Assembly (NCBI RefSeq): GCF_016802865.1
Contig: NZ_JAEVHM010000050.1
Coordinates: 1 to 32,949, forward strand
DNA from: Micromonospora parastrephiae
Lineage (GTDB): Bacteria; Actinomycetota; Actinomycetes; Mycobacteriales; Micromonosporaceae
Length of the DNA: 32,949 bases
Direction of reading: 5' to 3'
The position numbers were made by a program, and so were the translations under genes. Numbering within the stretch: position 1 is the stretch's first letter; each line of letters begins with the position of its first letter. Below the pieces are notes generated by a model. That model saw nothing but the letters and a program-made list of their open reading frames with translations. It was not told the DNA's origin and searched no databases. Of this stretch, positions 8,900-17,457 are shown in pieces.

Positions 8900-10162
8900 G
8901 TGAGTACGCCGGGCGGTGGAGAGCTGACGGCCACGCTGCGTCGGATCGAGCGCGCGGCGGGGGCGCTGGCCACCGCGAGCGTGGCCCGGATGGACGACAC
9001 CCTGCCCTGGTTCCGCGCCCTGCCGGCCGACCAGCGCTCCTGGGTGATGCTGGTGGCTCAGGCGGGCGCCCGGTCGCTGGTGCAGTGGCTGCAGGACGGC
9101 GGCGGCACGGCGGACAGCACCCAGGAGGTCTCCGACGAGGTCTTCGCCGCGGCCCCGCAGGCCCTGGCCCGGTCGATCACCCTCCAGCAGACCGTGGCGT
9201 TGATCAAGGTGACCATCGACGTGGTCGAGGAGCAGGTGTCGCATCTGGCCGCCGAGGGCGAGGAGCAGCAACTGCGTGAGGCGGTGCTGCGTTTCTCCCG
9301 GGAGATCGCGTTCGCCGCCGCCCGGGTGTACGCGCGGGCCGCCGAGTCGCGCGGCGCGTGGGACGCCCGTCTACAGGCCCTGCTGGTCGACGCGCTGCTG
9401 CGTGGCGACTCGCCCGACGTGCTGGCCAGCCGGGCCGCCGCGCTGGGCTGGACGGACGCGCCACCGGTCGCCGTGGCGGTCGGCCGCTCCCCCGGCGGGG
9501 AGGTCTCCGCCGTGCTGCACGTGGTCTACCGGCAGGCCCGCCGGATCGGCGTGGAGGTGATCGGCGGGGTGCACGGCGACCGGTTGGTGATCGTGCTGGG
9601 CGGCGCACCGGACCCGTTGACGGCGACCGGCAAGCTGCTGGACGCGTTCGGGGACGGCCCGGTGGTGGTCGGTCCGGCGGTGCCGAGCCTGGACGAGGCG
9701 ACCGAGTCGGCGCGGGCCGCGCTGTCCGGCTTCCGGGCGGCACCGGCGTGGCCGACGGCTCCCCGGCCGGTGCCGGCCGCCGACCTGTTGCCGGAGCGGG
9801 CTCTCGCCGGCGACGCGGAGGCCCGCCGTCGGCTGCGGCACGACGTGTACGCGACGCTGGTGCGCGCCGGAGGCGAACTGCTGGGCACCCTGGACGCGTT
9901 CCTGGCGGCCGGTGGCACGCTGGAGAGCGCCGCGCGGGCGCTGTTCGTGCACCCGAACACGGTGCGGTACCGGCTGCGGCGGATCGCCGAGGTGACGGGC
10001 TTCTCGCCGCTGTCGCCCCGGGACGCGTTCGCGCTCCAGGTGGCCCTGACCGTCGGCCGCTTGGATCCGGTCCCGGTGACCTCGCCGGTCCCGACCCAGA
10101 CATTGGCCCCGGCGACCCGGAAAACCACCCAAACCGATGATGACCGCCGACGATCTTTGTAG
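8900..10162 (+). CDS. fasR: PucR/CdaR-type regulator, probable fatty acid synthesis regulator FasR
   Basis: Regulator of 420 aa with a long helical N-terminal region, a GGDEF-like central fold typical of the PucR/CdaR family, and a C-terminal HTH_30 domain (ARALFVHPNTVRYRLRRIAE, then a family-typical PRDAFALQVALTVGRL). In Streptomyces coelicolor a regulator of this type, FasR (SCO2386), sits directly before fabD-fabH-acpP-fabF and activates that operon. The same arrangement is seen here, with fabD starting about 80 bases downstream. The GTG start at 8900 has only a weak ribosome site. Family is certain; the FasR name rests on family plus synteny. Confidence 0.88.
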   Translation: MSTPGGGELTATLRRIERAAGALATASVARMDDTLPWFRALPADQRSWVMLVAQAGARSLVQWLQDGGGTADSTQEVSDEVFAAAPQALARSITLQQTVALIKVTIDVVEEQVSHLAAEGEEQQLREAVLRFSREIAFAAARVYARAAESRGAWDARLQALLVDALLRGDSPDVLASRAAALGWTDAPPVAVAVGRSPGGEVSAVLHVVYRQARRIGVEVIGGVHGDRLVIVLGGAPDPLTATGKLLDAFGDGPVVVGPAVPSLDEATESARAALSGFRAAPAWPTAPRPVPAADLLPERALAGDAEARRRLRHDVYATLVRAGGELLGTLDAFLAAGGTLESAARALFVHPNTVRYRLRRIAEVTGFSPLSPRDAFALQVALTVGRLDPVPVTSPVPTQTLAPATRKTTQTDDDRRRSL

Positions 10163-10240
10163 GAAAGCTCCAAAGGTTCTAGTGTGGTTTGGTCGAGGCC
10201 GGCACAGCGTTACCCACGCGTATCCGGGAGAGTCATAGTC
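10121..10240 (+). promoter_or_regulatory. fabD operon promoter region with candidate FasR dyads
   Basis: The bases between the end of fasR and fabD hold two inverted repeats: CCAAACC (10129-10135) with GGTTTGG (10186-10192), and CTTTG (10155-10159) with CAAAG (10171-10175). A possible -10 like TAGTGT lies at 10180-10185. The fabD ribosome site is GGGAGAG at 10226-10232. That one of these dyads is the FasR site is inference from position. Confidence 0.4.
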
Positions 10241-11197
10241 GTGCTCGCCGTACTTAGTCCTGGCCAGGGTTCACAGAAACCCGGCTTCCTGACCCCCTGG
10301 CTCGACCTGACCGGCACCGAGGCGCGACTGCGCTCGTGGTCCGCGCTCGCCGAGGTCGACCTGGTGCACCTGGGCACCACCGCCGACGCCGACGAGATCA
10401 AGGACACCGCCCGCACCCAGCCGCTGCTGGTGGCCGCGGCGCTGCTCGCCGCCGAGCACCTGCCGCTGCACGACGTGACGCTCACCGTCGGCCACAGCGT
10501 CGGCGAGCTGGGCGCCGCGGCGCTGGCCGGAGTGCTGACGGCCGAGGCCGCGATCACCCTCGCCGGCGTACGCGGCCGGGAGATGGCCGCGGCGTGCGCG
10601 CTGGAGCCGACCGGAATGGCGGCCGTGCTCGGCGGCGACCCCGACGAGGTGCTCGCCGCCATCGCCGCGCACGGACTGCACGCGGCCAACCGCAACGGTG
10701 CCGGCCAGATCGTCGCCGCCGGCTCCCTGGACGGACTGGACAAGCTCGCCGCCGAACCGCCGACGAGGACCCGGGTCATCCGGCTCCAGGTGGCCGGCGC
10801 CTTCCACACGCCGTACATGGCACCGGCCGAGAGCGCCCTCGCCGCGGTCGCCGCCGGGATCACCGCCGCCAACCCGGCCCGGATCCTGCTGTCCAACCTC
10901 GACGGCACCGCCGTCGACGACGGCCAGGAGATGGTGCAGCGCCTGGTCCGCCAGGTCACCGCCCCGGTCCGGTGGGACCTGTGCATGCGCGCGCTCGCCG
11001 ACCTCGGGGTGACCGGCGTGATCGAGCTGCCCCCGGCGGGCACGCTCGCCGGGCTGGTCAAGCGCGAGCTGAAGGGCGACGGCGCCCCGGAGATCGTCAC
11101 CCTGAACACCCCGGACGACCTGCCGGCCGCACGCGACCTGATCGCCCGGCACGGCACGCCGGGCCAACCGCTCGCCCCCACCGGAGGTCTCTCATGA
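10241..11197 (+). CDS. fabD: Malonyl-CoA:ACP transacylase
   Basis: Transfers malonyl from CoA to acyl carrier protein, the entry step of chain elongation in fatty acid synthase II. 318 aa, normal length. The N-terminal signature VLSPGQGSQ is present. The nucleophile is S86 in GHSVGEL and the catalytic His is H189 in AFHTPYM. The start is GTG 10241, eight or so bases after GGGAGAG; the frame is open to 10184 but the family motif begins right after the GTG. The stop overlaps fabH by ATGA, so the two are translationally coupled. First gene of the fab operon and probable target of the preceding regulator. Confidence 0.96.
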   Translation: MLAVLSPGQGSQKPGFLTPWLDLTGTEARLRSWSALAEVDLVHLGTTADADEIKDTARTQPLLVAAALLAAEHLPLHDVTLTVGHSVGELGAAALAGVLTAEAAITLAGVRGREMAAACALEPTGMAAVLGGDPDEVLAAIAAHGLHAANRNGAGQIVAAGSLDGLDKLAAEPPTRTRVIRLQVAGAFHTPYMAPAESALAAVAAGITAANPARILLSNLDGTAVDDGQEMVQRLVRQVTAPVRWDLCMRALADLGVTGVIELPPAGTLAGLVKRELKGDGAPEIVTLNTPDDLPAARDLIARHGTPGQPLAPTGGLS

Positions 11198-12138
11198 CTG
11201 GCAGTCGCATCGTCTCGATGGGGCACTACCAGCCCTCGCGGGTGGTGACCAACGATGACATCGCCCAGCTCGTCGACACCAACGACGAGTGGATCCGGGA
11301 CCGGGTCGGCATCGTCAGCCGGCGGATCGCCGACAGCGAGACGGTCGCCGACATGGCCGCTGCCGCCGCCGGCAAGGCGCTCGCCAACTCGGGCCTGAGC
11401 GCCGCCGACATCGACCTGGTCGTGGTCGCCACCTGCTCCTCGATCGACCGCAGCCCCAACGTGGCCTGCCGGGTCGCCGCGAAGCTGGGCATCACCGCCC
11501 CGGGCGCGTTCGACGTCAACACCGCCTGCTCGGGCTTCGCGTACGCGCTGGGCATCGTCGACCACGCCATCCGGGCCGGGGCGTCGCGCAACGCGATCGT
11601 CATCGGCGCGGAGAAGCTCTCCGACTTCACCGACTGGACCGACCGCTCCACCTGCATCATCTTCGCCGACGGCGCCGGCGCCGCCGTGGTGACCGCGAGC
11701 GCCGACGACGAGCCGGCCGGAATCGGCCCGGTGGTCTGGGGTTCGGTGCCGGAGAAGAGCGACGCGGTCCGCATCGAGGGCTGGCGCCCGTACATCCAGC
11801 AGGAGGGGCAGTCGGTGTTCCGCTGGGCCACCACCGCGTTGGCGCCGCTGGCCCTGCAAGCGTGCGAACGCGCCGGGGTGGCCCCGTCGGAGCTGGCCGC
11901 GTTCGTGCCGCACCAGGCCAACGCCCGGATCATCGACGGCATCGCCAAGCGGCTCAACATCCCCGACGCGATCATCGCGAAGGACATCGTCGAGTCCGGC
12001 AATACCTCGGCGGCGAGTGTCCCGCTGGCCCTGTCCAAGCTGGTCGAGCGGCGGGAGGTGCCCTCGGGCGCACCGGTGCTGCTGTTCGGCTTCGGCGGCG
12101 GCCTGACCTACGCCGGTCAGGTCGTCCGCTGCCCCTGA
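11194..12138 (+). CDS. fabH: Beta-ketoacyl-ACP synthase III
   Basis: Starts fatty acid chains by condensing an acyl-CoA primer with malonyl-ACP. 314 aa. The complete Cys-His-Asn triad of KAS III is visible: C112 in NTACSGF, H240 in PHQAN and N270 in SGNTS. The C-terminal FGFGGGLTYAG is also typical. Actinomycete FabH enzymes generally accept branched primers, which would give iso/anteiso lipids; primer choice cannot be read here. The ATG overlaps the fabD stop (ATGA), with GGAGG at about 11182-11186. About 86 bases separate it from acpP. Confidence 0.96.
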   Translation: MTGSRIVSMGHYQPSRVVTNDDIAQLVDTNDEWIRDRVGIVSRRIADSETVADMAAAAAGKALANSGLSAADIDLVVVATCSSIDRSPNVACRVAAKLGITAPGAFDVNTACSGFAYALGIVDHAIRAGASRNAIVIGAEKLSDFTDWTDRSTCIIFADGAGAAVVTASADDEPAGIGPVVWGSVPEKSDAVRIEGWRPYIQQEGQSVFRWATTALAPLALQACERAGVAPSELAAFVPHQANARIIDGIAKRLNIPDAIIAKDIVESGNTSAASVPLALSKLVERREVPSGAPVLLFGFGGGLTYAGQVVRCP

Positions 12139-12224
12139 GATCCCCTCGGGCGCGTACGCGCTCCAGGAGTGGCGGTCGGTGACACCGGCCGCCGGACAAC
12201 CCCCGATGAAAGGAACCAACCGCA

Positions 12225-12464
12225 ATGACCCGTGACGAGATCACCACCGGCCTCGCCGAGATCCTCGAAGAGGTTGCCGGGGTGAACCCGGACGACGTGG
12301 CCGAGGGGAAGTCCTTCACCGACGACCTCGATGTCGACTCGCTCTCCATGGTCGAGGTCGTCGTGGCGGCCGAGGAGAAGTTCGGCGTCAAGATCCCGGA
12401 CAACGAGGTGCAGAACCTGAAGACCGTCGGTGACGCCGTCAGCTACATCGAGGCGCAGTCCTGA
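12225..12464 (+). CDS. acpP: Acyl carrier protein
   Basis: Small acidic carrier of growing acyl chains, 79 aa, normal length. The 4'-phosphopantetheine attachment serine is S39 in DLDVDSLSMVEV, and the acidic helix II that docks to partner enzymes follows. A GAAAGGA ribosome site lies about ten bases upstream. Only two bases separate its stop from fabF. It serves FabD, FabH and FabF encoded alongside. Confidence 0.97.
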   Translation: MTRDEITTGLAEILEEVAGVNPDDVAEGKSFTDDLDVDSLSMVEVVVAAEEKFGVKIPDNEVQNLKTVGDAVSYIEAQS

Positions 12465-12466
12465 TC

Positions 12467-13693
12467 ATGAGTCGTCCTGACGTCGTCGTCACCGGGCTCG
12501 GCGCGACGACCCCGCTTGGCGGGGACGTCGCGTCGACCTGGGACGCCATGCTCGCCGGCCGCTCCGGGGTGAGTGCCCTCACCCAGGAGTGGGCCGAGCA
12601 ACTGCCGGTCCGGATCGCCGCCCAGCTGGCCGTGGAGCCGTCCGAGGTGCTGGACCGGGTCCGACTGCGCCGGCTGGACCGTTCCGAGGCGATCGCCCTC
12701 GTCGCGGCCCAGCAGGCCTGGGCGGATGCCGGCCTGGCCGGGTCCGGCCTCGACGGGGAGCGCCTGGCGGTCAGCGTCGGCTCCGGCATCGGCGGTGCCA
12801 CCACCCTGCTCGCCCAGGACGACATCCTGGAGGCGTCCGGGCCACGGCGGGTCTCCCCGCACACCATCCCGATGCTGATGCCGAACGGTCCGGCCGCCTG
12901 GGTCGGTCTGGAGCTGGGCGCCAAGGCCGGCGTCCACTCGGTGGCCAGCGCCTGCGCCACCGGCGCCGAGGCGATCGCACTGGGCCTGGACATCATCCGC
13001 GCCGGCCGGGCCGACGTGGTCGTGGCCGGCGGCACCGAGGCGGTCATCCACGCGCTGCCGATCGCCGGGTTCAGCTCGATGCGGGCCATGTCGACCCGCA
13101 ACGACGAGCCGGAGCGGGCCTCCCGCCCGTGGGACACCGGCCGCGACGGCTTCGTCCTCGGCGAGGGCGCCGGCATCCTGGTGCTGGAGCGGGCCGACCA
13201 CGCCGCCGCCCGGGGCGCCCGGGTGTACGCGCGTCTGGCCGGCGCCGGCATCACCTCCGACGCGTACGACATCGTGCAGCCGCACGCCGAGGGTGAGGGC
13301 GCCATCCGGGCCATCGCCCGGGCGATCGCGGACGCGGACGTGGCCAAGCGGGACATCGTGCACGTCAACGCGCACGCCACGTCGACCCCGGTCGGCGACA
13401 TGCTGGAGATCGGCGCGCTGCACAAGGCGCTCGGCGACCACCCGGTGCTGGCCGCGACGAAGTCGATGACCGGTCACCTGCTCGGTGCCGCCGGCGCGTT
13501 GGAGTCGATCGCCACCATCCTGGCCATCCGCGACGGTGTCGTCCCTCCGACGATCAACCTGGACGACCCGGAGCCGGGCCTCACCCTTGAGGTGGCCGCG
13601 CACAAGGCCCGCCACATGGAGATCCCCGCCGCGTTGAACAACGCGTTCGGCTTCGGCGGTCACAACGTGGCTCTCGTGTTCGCCCGTCCCTGA
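12467..13693 (+). CDS. fabF: Beta-ketoacyl-ACP synthase II
   Basis: Elongating condensing enzyme of fatty acid synthase II, 408 aa. The Cys-His-His set is complete: C163 in ASACATGAE, H303 in NAHATSTP and H337 in KSMTGHLLGAAG. The C-terminal NNAFGFGGHN loop is present. It starts two bases after the acpP stop and is the last gene of the fab operon, followed at once by a strong hairpin. All motifs match single-domain FabF rather than a polyketide chain-length factor, which would lack the active Cys. Confidence 0.96.
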   Translation: MSRPDVVVTGLGATTPLGGDVASTWDAMLAGRSGVSALTQEWAEQLPVRIAAQLAVEPSEVLDRVRLRRLDRSEAIALVAAQQAWADAGLAGSGLDGERLAVSVGSGIGGATTLLAQDDILEASGPRRVSPHTIPMLMPNGPAAWVGLELGAKAGVHSVASACATGAEAIALGLDIIRAGRADVVVAGGTEAVIHALPIAGFSSMRAMSTRNDEPERASRPWDTGRDGFVLGEGAGILVLERADHAAARGARVYARLAGAGITSDAYDIVQPHAEGEGAIRAIARAIADADVAKRDIVHVNAHATSTPVGDMLEIGALHKALGDHPVLAATKSMTGHLLGAAGALESIATILAIRDGVVPPTINLDDPEPGLTLEVAAHKARHMEIPAALNNAFGFGGHNVALVFARP

Positions 13694-13710
13694 GAGCACC
13701 GTCCCGCAGT

Positions 13711-13748
13711 GTCCGGAAGGGCCCCTTGGAAAAGGGGCCCTTCCGGAC
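13711..13748 (+). terminator. 17-bp perfect hairpin after fabF
   Basis: GTCCGGAAGGGCCCCTT at 13711-13727 pairs perfectly with 13732-13748, leaving a GGAA loop (a GNRA tetraloop). It lies 18 bases after the fabF stop and about 60 bases from the convergent GH3 gene, so it can end transcription from both sides. There is no U-tract, as often in high-GC actinomycetes. Confidence 0.75.
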
Positions 13749-13807
13749 GTTCAGCCCCGGTTGCGGGGGTGTTGCCGCGCGGTGCCACTCCCGGCCTGCG
13801 GGAGGGC

Positions 13808-15313
13808 TCAGGTGCCGCAGGTGGTGGCGGGCAGGCCGGGCACCGTCACCGGGGACCGGCCGCCCGGTCGGGCCTTGCCGGCCAGCACCGCGGCCAGCGC
13901 GGTCATCGACGCCCGGCTGGAGGAGTACGTGGCCAGCAGCGTCGGCGACTTGGCCCTGGCCAGCACGTACGGGGTGTCCATGGCGACCGTGACGGCTGCG
14001 TCGGCGCGCAGGTCACCGTCACCGTCGCCGTAGCCCACCAGGTGGACGACCGTGCCGCCGCTGGGCTTGACCGACACGCCGGCCGCGGTCAGCGCGGCGG
14101 TGAGCGCCGCCCGGGTGCCGTCCCGGCCACCCGACGAGGTGACGGTCACCGGTCCGCGTACCGCACCGCCGCAGGCGCCGCGCAGCACGGTGACGGCGCC
14201 GGCGGCCAGCGCCTCCGCCGCCGACCGGTGCGCCGGGGTGTTGAGCGTGGACATCGGAGCGGTCGGCAGCCCCGCGAGCCGGAACTTCATGGTCAGCACC
14301 CGGGTGACCGCCTCGACGAGCCGGGCCCGGGGCAGCGAACCACCGCGCAGCGCGGCGAGCAGCCCGTCGTACGCCTGGCCGACGTTGGGGGTCATCAGGA
14401 TCAGGTCGTTGCCGGCCTTCAACGCGCGGACGGCGGCCTCGCCGGGGGCCCAGCGTTTCGCCGGCGGCATGTTCATCCCGTCGGTGATCACCACGCCCTG
14501 GAAGCCGAGTTGACCGCGCAGCACGTCGGTGAGCAGCTTGTGCGAGAAGGTCGCCGGGGTGCCCGGGTCGATGGCCCGCGCGTCCAGGTGGCCGGACATG
14601 ACGGCCATCGCTCCGGCGTCGATACCGGCGGTGAACGGCGGCCACGCGCCGCTGGCCAGCGCCGCCGCGGACTGGGTGAGCACGGGCAGGTCCTGGTGCG
14701 AGTCGTCGGCGCTGTGGCCGTGCCCCGGGAAGTGCTTCAGGGTGGCCGCGACGCCACCCGCCTGCAGGCCCCGGACGGCGCCGCCGACCTGAGCGGCGGT
14801 TCGCTTCGGGTCCGCTCCGTACGACCGGGAGCCGATCACGGTGCTGCGGGTGGCCAGCACGTCGGCCACCGGGGCGAAGTCGACGTTGATCCCCATGGCG
14901 GCCAGCTCGGCGCCGGCGGCCCGCCAGGCGTCCTCGGTGAGCTTCGGGTCGTCGGCCGCGCCGGCCGCGAGGGCGCTGGGCAGCACGGTGACGCCGTCGG
15001 TGATGCGGGTGACCACGCCGTACTCCTGGTCGGTGCCGACCAGGAAGGGCGCCGGGCCGGCGGCGAGCCGACCGGCGGCGGCGCGCAGCCCCGCGGTGAG
15101 TTCGTGCACCTGCTTCGGGTTGTCGACGTTGGTGGTCTCCTGGTTGCCCTTGGTCGGGTCGTCGGCGCTGAACCCGACCAGGATCAGCCCACCCAGCCGG
15201 TACTTGGCGACCATCTCGGCGGGGGTGTCGACATTGGCGAGGGCCTGGTTGCCGGCCGCCGAGCCGGGTGAGACCTTCGTCGCGGAGTCGCCGTACGCGT
15301 AGGGCATCAGCAC
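13808..15313 (-). CDS. GH3 NagZ/LpqI-type beta-N-acetylglucosaminidase, lipoprotein with disrupted 5' end
   Basis: Family GH3 glycosidase. The NagZ signature is complete: KHFPGHG at residues 193-199 of this frame, followed by D204-S-H206, the Asp-His dyad that marks beta-N-acetylglucosaminidases, and the nucleophile D278 in VVITDGM. It probably trims GlcNAc from cell-wall fragments, as the mycobacterial lipoprotein LpqI does. The GTG at 15313 is the first usable start in frame, but it cuts into the domain. The same frame continues upstream and encodes a lipobox (ALLVSGC, Cys near 15466) with an Arg-rich leader, yet has no start codon before a TAA at 15575-15577. An ATG at 15540 with GGGGGAG upstream is one frame off, so a missing base near 15505-15525 is likely. 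The true gene probably spans 13808-15540. Confidence 0.85.
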   Translation of the reverse strand: MLMPYAYGDSATKVSPGSAAGNQALANVDTPAEMVAKYRLGGLILVGFSADDPTKGNQETTNVDNPKQVHELTAGLRAAAGRLAAGPAPFLVGTDQEYGVVTRITDGVTVLPSALAAGAADDPKLTEDAWRAAGAELAAMGINVDFAPVADVLATRSTVIGSRSYGADPKRTAAQVGGAVRGLQAGGVAATLKHFPGHGHSADDSHQDLPVLTQSAAALASGAWPPFTAGIDAGAMAVMSGHLDARAIDPGTPATFSHKLLTDVLRGQLGFQGVVITDGMNMPPAKRWAPGEAAVRALKAGNDLILMTPNVGQAYDGLLAALRGGSLPRARLVEAVTRVLTMKFRLAGLPTAPMSTLNTPAHRSAAEALAAGAVTVLRGACGGAVRGPVTVTSSGGRDGTRAALTAALTAAGVSVKPSGGTVVHLVGYGDGDGDLRADAAVTVAMDTPYVLARAKSPTLLATYSSSRASMTALAAVLAGKARPGGRSPVTVPGLPATTCGT

Positions 15314-15590
15314 CTGGCCGACCAGGTCCTCGTCGGAGAGCGTGGCGACGAGAGCGGCGGCGCGGGCGGCGGGGTCGCCGGGCGGTGTCGCGGAGGGGGC
15401 GTTCGGGCCGGCGGATGCGCCGGTCGGGCCGGGCGTCGGCTCGGGGCGGTCCGGGGTATCCGAGCAGCCGGAGACGAGCAGGGCGGTCAGGGCGGCGACG
15501 GCGCGCTGGCGCGTAGCGGGCGAATCGGCACGCCGCCCATCCCACCAGCTCCCCCTTATCGGGGCAACTTGACCTTACCGGTCGGCGAGC

Positions 15591-15633
15591 GGGGTCGGCC
15601 GATCGGACGGCACGCGGGCAGCCGGCCGACCCC
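15591..15633 (-). terminator. Hairpin after the DUF3145 gene
   Basis: GGGGTCGGCCG at 15591-15601 pairs with CGGCCGACCCC at 15623-15633 (11 bp, 21-base loop). It lies just past the DUF3145 stop and before the GH3 lipoprotein gene on the same strand, so it probably separates the two transcription units. No U-tract. Confidence 0.5.
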
Positions 15634-15637
15634 GGCG

Positions 15638-16129
15638 TCAGCCGACCCTGGTGAGCAAGGTCACCGGCGCGCCGTCACCGGCGTACCGGTAGGGCTCCAG
15701 GTCGGCGTCCCACGCGGTGCCGAGCGCCTTGTCCAGGGCGTGCGCCAGCGCCTCCGGGGCGCGGGAGCCGGCCATCAGGGCCCGCAGCCGGTCCTCGCCG
15801 AGCTGGATGTCACCGGCCGCGCCGACGGTGGCCCGGAACAGACCACGGGCCGGCACGTACATGAAGCGTTCACCGTCGGCGCCGGGGCTCGGCTCCTCGG
15901 TGACCTCGAAACGGATCATGGGCCACTGCCGTAGGGCAGCAGCCAGCTCGGCGCCCGTCCCCGGACGGCCGGTCCACCCGCATTCGGCCCGGCGGGCGCC
16001 GGGATCGACGGGCTGAGCCGTCCACTGCAGGTTGACCGGCGCGGCTAGGACGCGCGCGATCGCCCACTCGACGTGCGAGCACACGGCGAGCGGGGTCGAG
16101 TGGACGTATACGACGCCACGCGTTGGCAC
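15638..16129 (-). CDS. DUF3145 family protein
   Basis: 163-aa protein of the actinobacterial DUF3145 family, recognised by its opening TRGVVYVHSTPLAVCSHVEW, which is highly conserved in the phylum. Function is unknown; members are single copy and broadly conserved in actinomycetes. No signal peptide or membrane helix. The GTG start at 16129 follows a GGGAGG site at a normal distance. It is transcribed toward the GH3 lipoprotein gene, with a hairpin between them. Confidence 0.9.
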   Translation of the reverse strand: MPTRGVVYVHSTPLAVCSHVEWAIARVLAAPVNLQWTAQPVDPGARRAECGWTGRPGTGAELAAALRQWPMIRFEVTEEPSPGADGERFMYVPARGLFRATVGAAGDIQLGEDRLRALMAGSRAPEALAHALDKALGTAWDADLEPYRYAGDGAPVTLLTRVG

Positions 16130-16436
16130 GGTGACCTCCCGGAGAGCGAGGTGCGTCTTCCCCTACGACCTCGTCCACCCGAGTGGCTCGTGCAACACAT
16201 GATTACCTCTGTGACGGATGTGGCGCCAGGGAATCGGAAAAATCGCCGGTCGGAATAGCCGGACGGGTGGTCTCCGTTGCCTCTCAGGACACCGCGACGA
16301 CCAGCCTGATGTCGTGGTCATGTACAGTTCCACCGGCGGCTTATGCCGCGTTACACCCTCGCGGGCCGAGCCTGTGTGGCCCGCACACAGCCCCCGGACG
16401 TCCAGTCCTCCCGTACGTCTTGCAAGGAGTACCTCC
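16130..16436. other. Intergenic region between DUF3145 and the 16437 gene
   Basis: About 307 bases between divergent genes. It holds the GGGAGG site for the DUF3145 gene at the left end and AAGGAG (16424-16429) for the gene at 16437 at the right end. The middle is less GC-rich and should contain both promoters, but no -35/-10 pair stands out. No gene seen. Confidence 0.4.
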
Positions 16437-16765
16437 GTGGCGAGCAACACCTCTAAGACCGCGCGCGCGTCCGTCCGGGCCGGCCAGGCTGGCCAGGGTG
16501 GCGCCCTCAGCGTGCTGGGCGAGTTCAAGTACCTCATCCCGCTCAACGGCGGCAAGCACGCCTACGTGCGGAACCTGACCAACGGCAAGACCGCGCACCT
16601 GCGCACGGACTCCGACGCCTTCGTCGAGGAGATCCGCGTGCTGGCCGCGCCGGGCACGCCGCCAAGATCCGGGCGGAGATCAACAACCTGGCCACCACCC
16701 ACCCGAACGACGGCTGGGACGCCACCGAGAAGCGCCTGGTCGCGGCCGGCGTCTTCGAGGGCTGA
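16437..16765 (+). pseudogene. Short conserved-looking gene with a one-base frameshift
   Basis: Starts at GTG 16437 with AAGGAG seven bases upstream. The first 70 codons read as a normal basic protein ([20 protein letters not shown], then [19 protein letters not shown]). Near 16647-16648 only two bases stand where a codon is expected. Reading on in the next frame gives [18 protein letters not shown] and ends [12 protein letters not shown] at a TGA (16763-16765), just before a terminator hairpin. Restoring one base gives a 109-aa protein with consistent codon use. Without it the frame drifts into Arg/Pro-rich noise up to 17375. Family not recognised. Sequencing error is the simplest explanation; true mutation or programmed shift are alternatives. 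Confidence 0.72.
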
Positions 16766-16790
16766 GTCCTCCCCCACCACAGCACCGCCA

Positions 16791-16822
16791 CACCGCCCGC
16801 CGGGAGTTCCCGGCGGGCGGTG
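16791..16822. terminator. Bidirectional terminator hairpin
   Basis: CACCGCCCGCCGGG at 16791-16804 pairs perfectly with 16809-16822 (14 bp, loop AGTT). It sits between the convergent ends of the 16437 gene and the carbonic anhydrase gene, so it probably serves both. Confidence 0.75.
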
Positions 16823-16836
16823 TCGCGTCCGGAGGG

Positions 16837-17457
16837 TCAGGGCGGGTCGAGCAGGGCCACCTCGCCGGTGGCCAGGTCGTAGAGACCGCCGACCACGGCC
16901 ACCCGCCCGGTGCCGACCGGCCCGGCCAGCAGGTCGTCGACGCGCAGCGCGTCCACCGTGCGCCGGACGTGCCGGCGGATCGCCAGCGGAAGCACCGCCG
17001 GATCGTCGGGCCCCACCTCCAGCACCGCCGGGGCGATCTCGTCGACCAGGTGGGCCAGCGAACCCCCGGGACGTTCCCCGCCACGCAGCGCGTCCACCGT
17101 GGCGCCCACCGCGCCGCACCGCTCGTGGCCGAGCACCATCACCAGCGGTACGCCGAGCTGGCCGACGACGTACTCGATCGACCCGCGCACCGCGCGGTCG
17201 AGCACGTGCCCACCGGTACGGATCACGCAGATCGCGCCGAAGGTCTGGTCGAAGATCGCCTCCAGCGGCACCCGCGAGTCGATGCAGCCGAGCACCACGG
17301 CGTACGGCTGCTGGTCGCCGGAGGCGGTCGCGGCGGCGGCCGTCACGTCGTGTCCGTGGATCGGCTGCCCGCTGACGAACCGCCGGTTGCCGGCGAGCAA
17401 CTCGGCCAGCGCGGCGCGGGGCGTGCCGCCGGCCTGCCGCCCCGGCGTCCCGCCCAT
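16837..17457 (-). CDS. Beta-class carbonic anhydrase
   Basis: Interconverts CO2 and bicarbonate with a zinc ion. 206 aa. The beta-class zinc ligands are all visible: C58-x-D60-x-R62 in GCIDSRVP, and H111-x-x-C114 in GHERCGAV. The ATG at 17457 is preferred because CGGGAG lies six bases upstream; the ATG at 17478 would add seven residues, and the frame is open further to 17811 without meaning. Cytoplasmic, no signal peptide. It supplies bicarbonate for carboxylases, including acetyl-CoA carboxylase, but no such gene is adjacent. Divergent from the alpha/beta hydrolase. Confidence 0.92.
   Translation of the reverse strand: MGGTPGRQAGGTPRAALAELLAGNRRFVSGQPIHGHDVTAAAATASGDQQPYAVVLGCIDSRVPLEAIFDQTFGAICVIRTGGHVLDRAVRGSIEYVVGQLGVPLVMVLGHERCGAVGATVDALRGGERPGGSLAHLVDEIAPAVLEVGPDDPAVLPLAIRRHVRRTVDALRVDDLLAGPVGTGRVAVVGGLYDLATGEVALLDPP

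Noticed and set aside
7244..9271. 675-aa minus-strand frame across the two-component genes
   Set aside because: Spans three well-supported plus-strand genes and has no domain; a product of high GC content.
16766..17375. C-terminal extension of the 16437 frame up to 17375
   Set aside because: Arg/Pro-rich shadow crossing a terminator and lying antisense to carbonic anhydrase; the meaningful continuation is in the next frame and ends at 16765.
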